A DNA stretch of 64,000 nt from Pseudomonas salomonii. GTDB taxonomy: Bacteria; Pseudomonadota; Gammaproteobacteria; Pseudomonadales; Pseudomonadaceae. The stretch's first letter is position 1, and every line of letters begins with the position of its first letter. This document shows, one piece after another, positions 16,496 through 23,470 of this stretch. The notes beneath the pieces were generated by a model. That model did not search any database. It was not told the origin of the DNA and saw only the letters and a list, made by a program, of their open reading frames with translations. The DNA lies in assembly GCF_900107155.1 (NCBI RefSeq), contig NZ_FNOX01000002.1, positions 434,001 through 498,000 of the forward strand, given 5' to 3'. The position numbers and the translations under genes were made by a program.

Positions 16496-17048
16496 GTCGG
16501 TTCTGCACCTGCGTCTGGGGCTCTGCGCCTCTGCCACTCGTCAATTGCACGGTCATCGGGGCATAGAGATGCACGTTCTTCGGAAGGGTATCTACACCAA
16601 GACTAATGGCGCTATCCAGCTTCGCCAGCCACCTGTTTTCAGGACACTTCTCCAATGCGACGGCCCACATCTGCTCAGGCGTGAGCCCCATCTCGATGAG
16701 CGGCTCGGGACCGACTGCGCTCACGATCAGATGCTCGCCTTCACCGATGGCAGGCGCACGCTCAAGGCCGCCGTAAAGATTGCGGTGCCAATCGGTGATG
16801 TGCTGCTGCCAGCGTGCGAAGTTGCCCCCGCCCTTTTGGCGATACTCGTCGCCCTCAAGCACAGCCAGACCGTCGATCGAGTGCATGGCCAGGTAGACAG
16901 GGCAGCCATCGCTAAACGCCTTGAAGCGCTGCGAAGTATGGAACCCGCTCACGGAAATAAGCGCGGGTAGCTTTTCCAGGCTATAGAAATCATTCCACTC
17001 TGCTTCGCTGGCTGGGTCGGCAAAGCTGCACTCGACGGTATAGATCAT
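16488..17048 (-). CDS. Hypothetical, possible dimeric alpha/beta-barrel protein
   Basis: A 186-residue soluble protein starting MIYTVECSFADPASEAEWND, then FYSLEKLPALISVSGFHTSQRF, which resembles ferredoxin-like dimeric alpha/beta-barrel (EthD/DUF4286-like) folds that pack around small hydrophobic compounds. The C-terminal half has AVGPEPLIEMGLTPEQMWAV. I do not recognise a firm family. It is first in the minus-strand operon with the tautomerase and MBL hydrolase and is divergent from the LysR gene, which argues for a role in degrading a small molecule. Confidence 0.6.
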   Translation of the reverse strand: MIYTVECSFADPASEAEWNDFYSLEKLPALISVSGFHTSQRFKAFSDGCPVYLAMHSIDGLAVLEGDEYRQKGGGNFARWQQHITDWHRNLYGGLERAPAIGEGEHLIVSAVGPEPLIEMGLTPEQMWAVALEKCPENRWLAKLDSAISLGVDTLPKNVHLYAPMTVQLTSGRGAEPQTQVQNRHA

Positions 17049-17204
17049 GGAATCACGCTACCGAACCGCTTGTGCGCTCGGTCCTCACTGTTGATGTTTC
17101 ATCATGGTATGACCTGAAAATCGACGTATAAAACGATTTTTCGGTATGCTTCAGTGACAAAAAATCAAGCTAAACCGATCACCAGTTTTAAGCTAGGAAC
17201 GCTC

Positions 17205-18107
17205 ATGCGAAGGAAGATCCCCAGCAGCACGGCACTGATGGCATTCGAAGTGGCTGCGCGCCACGGCAGCTTCGCGCGCGCGGCAGAGGAACTGTCTTTG
17301 ACTGAAGGAGCTATCAGTCGCCAGATTGGCAGGCTGGAAGCCTTCCTCGGGGTCACCCTGTTCGAGCGGGTCGGCAATCGTGTCCGACTCCTTCCTAACG
17401 GAGAGCGTTACGCGGTCCAAGTTCGCGAATCGCTTGACCGCTTGGATCGGGACAGTCAGTACTTAATGGGGCAGCCGAACGATGGCGCAAGCTTGGACAT
17501 TGCCACTATCCCGACGTTCGCGATGCGATGGCTCATTCCTCGCTTGGGACGATTCCAGCAGAAGCATCCGAACATTACTGTGCATTTGGCCGAGCGCATG
17601 GAACCCTTCGTCCTGGCCGGGAGCGGATTCGATGCTGCCATCCATTTCGAGCACCCAGCGTGGACGGGAATGCGGACTCACGAACTTTTGCATGAAGTGC
17701 TGGTTCCGGTTTGCCATCCTGAACTTCTGACAGGACGCAATCGAACAACCGCACTGGATGAATTACCGCGCCTTCACCGACGACAGAACCCTGAAGCTTG
17801 GCAACACTACGCCCAGGAGACGGGAAGCCCGCTGACCAATCCTGCAATTGGCGCACGCTTTGATCTCCATGGAATGTTGATAGAAGCCGCATTGGCCGGC
17901 CTCGGCGTTGCGCTAGTACCGCGCCTGTACGTTGAAGCCGAACTTGCGTCAGGAAGCCTGATCGCCCCGTGGCCGGAGGGGAAAACCATCTCCAAAACCT
18001 TCTGCCTCATCCTCCCTGAGCCCATCGGATTGGGCAGAAAGCCAATACAAGCTTTTGCTCAATGGTTGCTCGACGAAGCGAAGAAGGGGGCAGCGGTTAA
18101 ATCGTAG
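17205..18107 (+). CDS. LysR-type regulator, GcvA-like
   Basis: A 300-residue LysR regulator of the GcvA subgroup: MRRKIPSSTALMAFEVAARH, GSFARAAEELSLTEGAISRQ and IGRLEAFLGVTLFERVGNRV form the HTH. The effector domain includes LDIATIPTFAMRWLIPRLGRF and GIGVALVPRLYVEAELASG-like motifs. ATG 17205 with AGGAAC about 7 bases upstream is preferred to a GTG at 17154. It is divergent from the EthD-like/tautomerase/MBL operon with a 156-base intergenic region, so it most likely controls that operon. No lesion seen. Confidence 0.87.
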   Translation: MRRKIPSSTALMAFEVAARHGSFARAAEELSLTEGAISRQIGRLEAFLGVTLFERVGNRVRLLPNGERYAVQVRESLDRLDRDSQYLMGQPNDGASLDIATIPTFAMRWLIPRLGRFQQKHPNITVHLAERMEPFVLAGSGFDAAIHFEHPAWTGMRTHELLHEVLVPVCHPELLTGRNRTTALDELPRLHRRQNPEAWQHYAQETGSPLTNPAIGARFDLHGMLIEAALAGLGVALVPRLYVEAELASGSLIAPWPEGKTISKTFCLILPEPIGLGRKPIQAFAQWLLDEAKKGAAVKS

Positions 18108-18179
18108 GATATGTCTTTCCTCCATTGTTATCAGATAGAGGCGCTACGTTGCGCCTGATCTCCCACGACACATCACCGC

Positions 18180-18345
18180 CGCGGCCATTTGCTACCCAAG
18201 CTTCTTCTCTGTCGCTGGCTGCCAAGGCACCAGACTAAATCCCATGCCGTCATCCAGCATCGCGTAGCGCCCACTGGCGAGCATGACGGAACGCCGGTAG
18301 ATGCCGGCCACGCGCTGCTCGTCTGTGACGGGGGCGATGCTCCAC
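18180..18345 (-). pseudogene. DUF3363 relaxase C-terminal relic (Tn4371-like ICE)
   Basis: The minus strand reads TLAWSIAPVTDEQRVAGIYR, then RSVMLASGRYAMLDDGMGFS, LVPWQPATEKKLG, an in-frame TAG for Gln, then QMAA. This is the C-terminal end of the DUF3363/VirD2-like relaxase of Tn4371-like ICEs. Only about 55 codons remain and they contain a nonsense mutation. Together with trbI and DUF2274 at 11.3-11.8 kb it brackets the 12.3-18.1 kb genes with fossils of the same foreign element family. Confidence 0.75.
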
Positions 18346-18369
18346 GCCAGTGTCGGCGGTTAACCGCCA

Positions 18370-18772
18370 ACGGCGACCCAAGGCCGATTCGCTCCGGGTA
18401 GCTCGGTCGGACTCCCTGAGTTCGGAGCCTTCTCTTCTGCGGAATTACATTCCCGCTTTGTGCTCGACCTGATCGTGGTGGCGGATGACCGCTGTTGCCT
18501 CTACCAGGCATCAGCGGTCATCCGCTACGGATCGCATTCAGTCCCGGAGCCCACCGGGGAAACACAGGGCACCCTTTGTGCGCGGATGCGTGCCGGCATG
18601 TTCCGACCCAGGCCACGATAAGGGTCGGTTGGCGAATCGAGATGCAGTTAAAACACGTTTTGCGAGGAGTTTGTCGACTGCGTAAGTTCGCCAAAGGTGG
18701 TTCTTCTCTTCCTCGCCTGGCACCCCGCCAGGCCCACTTTTTTGTATTTTTTGCCGTAACTGCCATTGTATC
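18370..18772. repeat. 400-bp direct repeat, copy 2
   Basis: The second copy of the repeat at 10550-10950, same orientation. The long palindrome is more perfect here: GCGGATGACCGCTG (18481-18494) pairs with CAGCGGTCATCCGC (18512-18525), and TGCCT pairs with AGGCA inside it with one T-T mismatch, so 19 pairs over 45 bases. The A-C mismatch of copy 1 is a G-C pair here, consistent with selection for the stem. The copy ends in the T-rich run TTTTTTGTATTTTTTGCC. Confidence 0.65.
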
Positions 18773-19229
18773 CAGCGCTAGCAATTGAGACTGGCGCCGT
18801 TTCTGATCTGCCACCTGGCTTGAACCTTGGAACCGTTGGCCTTGAAAGCGCATGCCCGAGGCATCCTCCACCTCGAACCTCTATTCACTGCGTACCCTCG
18901 AGATTCGCCTTGTCCGTGAGTACAGGTGACACAGGCTCTTTCAGCAAACCAGCAGACGATCTGCGACCCGCCGATAGCCTTACCGTCGCCATCGCTCACA
19001 TGGCTGCGATGATGAGCCTGAGCGCCAGTAGGATCAGTTACTCAAAGTGTACGCAGGCATTCATCAGCCTCCAGTAAAGCCGAGGGTCAGTCAGGTCGGA
19101 GCGTTCAGCAATGTTGGAAGAAACCGGCGTGGACAAGAAACTCACCTCCAATGTTTGACTCGGATCGCTGATCTTGATGGGCAGAAAGGCCGAAGCCTGA
19201 TTCGAGTTGATGGTGAGATTGAGTAGGCC
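18773..19229. other. Junction sequence, no intact gene
   Basis: About 460 bases without a convincing gene. A minus-strand open stretch from about 19230 to 19038 ends in LTDPRLYWRLMNACVHFE followed by a stop and has a protein-like composition; it may be the 3' end of an unrecognised gene cut by the sigma-54 activator relic. Nothing else recognised. Confidence 0.4.
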
Positions 19230-20112
19230 AAGGAGATGTTCGCGCGCCAGGCGTGACAGCCCGTTTGTGGCCCTCAATTGCGCAGCCATCCCGGACAACC
19301 TGATTGAGGCTGAACTTTTCGGCGTCGAACGCGGCGCGTATACCGGCGCGGCCCATTCACGACCTGGACGTTTTGAGCGTGCCCAAGGCGGCACACTGTT
19401 TCTGGATGAGATCACCAGCCTGAGCCAGGGCGGGCAAAGCAAGTTGCTACGGGCCTTGCAGTAACGGGAAATCGAAAGGGTTGGCGGCGTACGCGGGGTC
19501 AAGGTGGATGTGCGAGTAGTGGCCGCCACCAACCTTGATCTACGCAAATCCGTTGCCGACGGTACGTTTCGCGAAGACCTGTTCTACCGCCTGAATGTCT
19601 ACCCCATCGCCCTGCCCCGCTGCGCGACCGCCGGGACGACATCCCGCTGTTGATCAACGCGTTCCTCACGCGCTTCTGCCAGGAATACGTGCGAACGCCG
19701 GTGGGCGTTACCATGCGCGCCCTGAAAGTTTTGCTGCGCTACGACTTCGCGGGCAATGTGCGCGAACTGCAAAACCTGATCGAACGCGGCCTGATCGCCA
19801 ATGACGAAGGCCAACCCATTGACCTGGTGCACCTGTTTCACAACGAGCCGATGCCGTCTGGCCCCTACGGCGTGGATGGCCGCGGCAGCTTGGCCACCAC
19901 CAGACTGTGCGCCTGCCCGCGAGCCGCCCGGCACTACTGTATACCTTGGCGAACTGGACCAGGGTTTTTCCATCGAAGGTCTGAAATCTCGCCTGATCAA
20001 CGAAGCCTTGCAACAGAACGCAGGCAATCTGGCGGATGCGGCAAGACTCCTAGGGTTGAGCCGTGCTCAATTCACCTACCGCTTGAAGAAGCATCAGCGG
20101 CAACTCACCTGA
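19230..20112 (+). pseudogene. Sigma-54-dependent activator, decayed
   Basis: The AAA+ core and Fis-type HTH of an NtrC/DmpR-family enhancer-binding protein. The remains begin after the Walker A ([20 protein letters not shown]), keep the GAFTGA-like loop as GAYTGA, then [24 protein letters not shown] (19462-19464) replaces a Glu codon before [11 protein letters not shown]. One base is missing near 19613 (within [13 protein letters not shown]), and another frame change lies near 19915. The last part, NAGNLADAARLLGLSRAQFT, is the DNA-binding helix pair. The sensor domain and Walker A are gone. It was perhaps the former aromatic-sensing activator of the adjacent cluster. Confidence 0.88.
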
Positions 20113-20186
20113 CGCCAACCACCATCATCATAGGCTACCACCTTATAATCAATGCGATAGATCGGCCGTAGGCAATACCTCGCAGA

Positions 20187-20215
20187 TTGATTTGGGAACA
20201 TCTATTACCTATAGT
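20187..20215 (+). promoter_or_regulatory. tetR promoter with operator in the spacer
   Basis: A sigma-70 promoter TTGATT (20187-20192), a 17-bp spacer and TATAGT (20210-20215). The spacer contains GGGAACATCTATTACC, nearly the same as the GGTAACATTCACTACC in the promoter at 20907. The expected transcription start falls at or next to the tetR ATG (20222), so the mRNA is probably leaderless. Shared sequence plus position argues for TetR autoregulation. Confidence 0.75.
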
Positions 20216-20221
20216 CATTGG

Positions 20222-20830
20222 ATGAAAACCATCAAAACTACCCGGAGCCAAGGCCGTCCACGTGAATTTGACATGGACGAGTTTCTGGATAACGCCGCCA
20301 AACTGTTCTGCCAGCGCGGCTTTCACGGAACCTCCATCGTCGATATCTCCGACGCCACAAACCTCACCTGCGGAAGCTTGTATAAAGCTTTCAAGGACAA
20401 ACGTGAAGTCTTCCTGAGTGCGTTGAAACGACAATCCAGCACCCGTAGTAGTCAGCTTCGACAGGCGATCAGCACCGGCAAGTGCGGTCGTGAGATGCTT
20501 CGCCAAGCCTTGCTTTTCTATGCAGCCATTTCAAGTGGCGAGGACGGTCGTGATGGCTGTCTCATCGTCAGCACCACTGTGGAGCTGGGGGCGTTCGACG
20601 CTGAAATTGCAGAAATGGCGCTGGTCTCGCTGCGTGATCGTGAGGCTTTGTTGCAGCGCCTGATTGACGTAGGCATCAGCGATGGGTCGATTGCGGCCAC
20701 TGTCAACAGTGCTGCAGCCGCCAAATTCATGCTCTGTTTAATCCAAGGTTTACGCGTGATAGGCAAAACTTCTCCGGACCTCTCCGACATGGAAACCACC
20801 GTCGGTTTGGCCATGAAAACACTGGCCTGA
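20222..20830 (+). CDS. TetR-family repressor of the aromatic/efflux cluster
   Basis: A 202-residue TetR/AcrR regulator. The HTH spans about residues 10-60: SQGRPREFDMDEFLDNAAKL, CQRGFHGTSIVDISDATNLT, CGSLYKAFKDKREVF. The ligand domain follows (GEDGRDGCLIVSTTVELG, typical of the TetR_C_16/YxaF-like group). ATG 20222 is used; a start at 20192 would lie inside the promoter. Its promoter and that of the MFS operon share a 30-bp block with a GGTA/TACC dyad, so it probably represses itself and the downstream operon and responds to an aromatic inducer. A terminator follows at 20842. Confidence 0.87.
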   Translation: MKTIKTTRSQGRPREFDMDEFLDNAAKLFCQRGFHGTSIVDISDATNLTCGSLYKAFKDKREVFLSALKRQSSTRSSQLRQAISTGKCGREMLRQALLFYAAISSGEDGRDGCLIVSTTVELGAFDAEIAEMALVSLRDREALLQRLIDVGISDGSIAATVNSAAAAKFMLCLIQGLRVIGKTSPDLSDMETTVGLAMKTLA

Positions 20831-20841
20831 GCGTCAGCATC

Positions 20842-20862
20842 GGGGCTTTCGAGCCCCTTATT
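20842..20862 (+). terminator. tetR terminator
   Basis: GGGGCT-TTCG-AGCCCC (20842-20857) followed by TTATT, 12 bases after the tetR stop: a compact GC stem with a UUCG loop and a short T-rich tail. Confidence 0.75.
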
Positions 20863-20906
20863 GAATCCCTCCACAAAAATTGCCAAGTCATTTTTCTAAA
20901 TGCCGC

Positions 20907-20935
20907 TTGATTTGGTAACATTCACTACCTATTAT
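20907..20935 (+). promoter_or_regulatory. Promoter of the MFS-monooxygenase operon with operator
   Basis: TTGATT (20907-20912), a 17-bp spacer and TATTAT (20930-20935). The spacer carries GGTAACATTCACTACC, a dyad with GGTA and TACC arms 8 bp apart. The match with the tetR promoter covers TTGATTTGG-AACAT and TACCTAT. Repressor bound here would sit between the -35 and -10 elements. Confidence 0.77.
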
Positions 20936-20944
20936 CCAAATCAG

Positions 20945-21018
20945 CGCTTCACACCAGTACTAGCGAAGCGGTAATCCTGGCCATCGACACCTAACTGCGC
21001 AGCAGGGGTGTCTTTTTA
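20945..21018 (+). promoter_or_regulatory. Possible transcription attenuator in the MFS leader
   Basis: Downstream of the promoter and before the MFS start (21065) lie two hairpins: CGCTTC/GAAGCG (20945-20970), and GACACC (20986-20991) paired with GGTGTC (21007-21012), the latter directly followed by TTTTTATT. The second looks like an intrinsic terminator inside the leader, so transcription may be attenuated. It could instead be a second terminator behind tetR, which would still place it after the operon promoter. Confidence 0.55.
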
Positions 21019-21064
21019 TTGCTACATTAGGAAGTGATAACTTCCAAAAAGGAATGCATCCGCT

Positions 21065-22252
21065 ATGAACGGCTCAGCCTCCATCAGTTTAGAAAAACCT
21101 GGTATTTCAACTTGGCTGACGTTGTTGCTGGCAACCGCTTGCGGCTTACTGGCGGCCAATATTTATTACGCCCAGCCGCTGGCAGGGCCGATTGCCAGCG
21201 CTATTGGCCTGCCCGCATCCAGCACCGGCCTGATCGTCACGTTGACGCAACTGGGGTATGGCGCAGGGTTGCTGCTGGTCGCCCCTTTGGGCGACTTGTT
21301 CGAGAATCGCAAGCTGACCATCACGTTGATCCTCATTGCTGCATCAGGGCTGCTGGTGTCCGGCCTTTCACACTCACCACTGCCCTTTTTGCTGGCGGCC
21401 CTGGTAACAGGCCTTGGCACGGTAGCGGTGCAAGTGCTGGTCCCTTATGCCGCGCACATGGCGCCGGAAGAAAGTAGAGGCCGGGTGGTTGGCAATGTAA
21501 TGAGTGGGCTGATGCTGGGGATCATGCTCGCTCGTCCTGTTGCGAGTTTCATTACCCAACTATCGGATTGGACGAACGTCTTCTACTTTGCCGCTGCCGG
21601 TATGGTGCTACTCGCGCTGCTATTGAGTGTCGTGCTGCCCAAACGCGAACCTGCGGCAAAAATGAGTTATGCGTCGTTGATTGGTTCGATGTGGCACCTA
21701 TTGCGCACCACGCCCGTGCTTCGCCGTCGCGCTATTTATCACGCTTGCCTGTTCGGCGCCTTCAGTCTGTTCTGGACAACCACGCCACTGCTCTTGACAT
21801 CAGTGTTTCACCTGAATCAGGGAGAGATCGGCCTTTTTGCCCTGGCAGGTGTCGCTGGCGCGATTGCAGCCCCTATTGCCGGCCGAGTTGCGGACCGGGG
21901 GCGGACCAAATCTGCGACCGCAGCGGCGATGATCTGCGTCGCAGCCGCTTTTCTGATTACCCATATTGCCCCGCAGGGTTCCACTACCGCTCTGGTTTTA
22001 CTGGTGATTGCGGCTGTCGTTCTGGACTTCGGGGTTTCGGCCAACATGACCCTGGGCCAGCGCACGATATTCGCGCTGGGCAGTGAGTTTCGGGCGCGCC
22101 TCAACGGCCTGTACATGACCACCTTTTTCATGGGGGCTGCAGCCGGCTCCGCAGTGGGTGGCTGGGCGTTCGCCGAAGGCGGCTGGTCATTGGCTTCTTG
22201 GCTGGGCTTCGCGTTGCCGGTCACCGCGCTGTTATATTTCATCACGGAGTAA
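21065..22252 (+). CDS. MFS transporter, DHA1 family
   Basis: A 395-residue inner-membrane protein with 12 hydrophobic segments. ATACGLLAANIYYAQPLAGP in TM1 and the loop GDLFENRKLTITLIL are typical of the YfcJ/YhhS/Nre-like exporters annotated next to aromatic or nickel genes. It is probably a proton-driven exporter or importer of the aromatic substrate. It is first in the operon: 5 bases separate its stop from the NicC-like ATG. GGAATG lies upstream of ATG 21065. Controlled by the TetR-type promoter at 20907 and the putative attenuator. The substrate is not predictable from sequence. Confidence 0.87.
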   Translation: MNGSASISLEKPGISTWLTLLLATACGLLAANIYYAQPLAGPIASAIGLPASSTGLIVTLTQLGYGAGLLLVAPLGDLFENRKLTITLILIAASGLLVSGLSHSPLPFLLAALVTGLGTVAVQVLVPYAAHMAPEESRGRVVGNVMSGLMLGIMLARPVASFITQLSDWTNVFYFAAAGMVLLALLLSVVLPKREPAAKMSYASLIGSMWHLLRTTPVLRRRAIYHACLFGAFSLFWTTTPLLLTSVFHLNQGEIGLFALAGVAGAIAAPIAGRVADRGRTKSATAAAMICVAAAFLITHIAPQGSTTALVLLVIAAVVLDFGVSANMTLGQRTIFALGSEFRARLNGLYMTTFFMGAAAGSAVGGWAFAEGGWSLASWLGFALPVTALLYFITE

Positions 22253-22257
22253 GCACC

Positions 22258-23373
22258 ATGGATCAACCATTGGATATCGCCGTTATTGGCTGCGGCTTAG
22301 GGGGCGCGGCCATGACCGCCCTGCTTCAAGCCAAGGGCTTCAACGCCTGTGTGTTTGAGCAAGCGCCCTCATTCGGCCCTGTAGGTGCAGGTATTCATCT
22401 AACGCCGAACTTGATGAACGTGTTGCACGACCTGGACCTGCAAAATCAACTGGTAGAGAAAGGTTTCACTCCCGCCAGTTTTACCAGCCGCTGCGGAGCC
22501 ACTGCGGACGTCCTGTTCGAACTGCCGCTGGCAAGCCATATGAGCGTTCAATATGGCGCGTCTTATATCACCATCCTCAGGTCGGATTTTCACGAAGCGC
22601 TGGTGTCGCGCATCGCACCAGATAGCATTCATTACGCCAAACAACTGAACTCCATCGAACAAGGCAGCGAAGACGTCAAGCTCGGCTTTGCAGATGGATC
22701 ACAACAGCGAGCCCGCCTTGTCATCGCGGCCGACGGCGTATTTTCCAAGATTCGTTCGGCACTCTTTGATCCCACCCCGCCCACCTTTGCTGGTCAAGCA
22801 GCCTACAGGGCAATCGTTGATGCATCGAAGTTGCCTCACGCACCACTGGACGACCTTACCAAATGGTGGGACGGGGAACGATTTGTCATCTCCTACTACC
22901 TGGACAATGACCGCAAGAATTACTACTTCGTCGCCGGTTTTCCCGAACCTGATTGGCCCGCGGACAGAGGTTGGCAGGAGGGCAGCCGTGACGAGTTACT
23001 GGAGCGATTCCACGACTTCCATCCGCACGTTCGAGCGCTGTTGGACACCGCTACGGATTGGAAAAAATGGCCACTGTTTGAGCGCCCCCCATGCGATACC
23101 TGGCACGCGCAACGCGTCGCCCTGCTGGGCGATGCCTGTCACCCGATGCGACCACATATGGCTCAAGGCGCGGCCATGGCGATTGAAGATGCTGCGGTTC
23201 TTTCACGTTACCTTTGCGAGTTTGGCCTGCTGCGCTATGAGAAAGCCTTCGCGCGATATTACGAAGAAAGGATAGAGCGGGTGTCTGCAGTCCAGGCAAT
23301 GTCCAATGAAAATACCTGGCTGCGATCGGCCATGGACCCCTCTTGGGTTTTTGCCCACCAAACAGGCCGCTAA
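22258..23373 (+). CDS. FAD monooxygenase, 6-hydroxynicotinate 3-monooxygenase (NicC)-like
   Basis: A 371-residue group A flavoprotein hydroxylase. The FAD dinucleotide motif is VIGCGLGGAAMTALLQAKG (residues about 8-26), the DG motif VIAADGVFSKIRSALF is near 155-170, and the GD motif ALLGDACHPMRPHMAQGAAM is near 285-305. The overall pattern (FGPVGAGIHLTPNLM; YITILRSDFHEAL; WWDGERFVISYYLDNDRKNY) is very close to NicC of nicotinate degradation. NicC and relatives do decarboxylative hydroxylation of para-hydroxy aromatic acids (for example 4-hydroxybenzoate to hydroquinone). Next to a hydroquinone dioxygenase that reaction is attractive here, but the substrate is inferred. Confidence 0.85.
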   Translation: MDQPLDIAVIGCGLGGAAMTALLQAKGFNACVFEQAPSFGPVGAGIHLTPNLMNVLHDLDLQNQLVEKGFTPASFTSRCGATADVLFELPLASHMSVQYGASYITILRSDFHEALVSRIAPDSIHYAKQLNSIEQGSEDVKLGFADGSQQRARLVIAADGVFSKIRSALFDPTPPTFAGQAAYRAIVDASKLPHAPLDDLTKWWDGERFVISYYLDNDRKNYYFVAGFPEPDWPADRGWQEGSRDELLERFHDFHPHVRALLDTATDWKKWPLFERPPCDTWHAQRVALLGDACHPMRPHMAQGAAMAIEDAAVLSRYLCEFGLLRYEKAFARYYEERIERVSAVQAMSNENTWLRSAMDPSWVFAHQTGR

Positions 23374-23470
23374 GTAGTCGTTCGCGGCAATGAAGCGCAT
23401 GGATTAAACCGCAAGCCAACAAGATGAGCGTAAAGACTTTGGATTTAACAACTGCATAGGAGTGCGCTTC

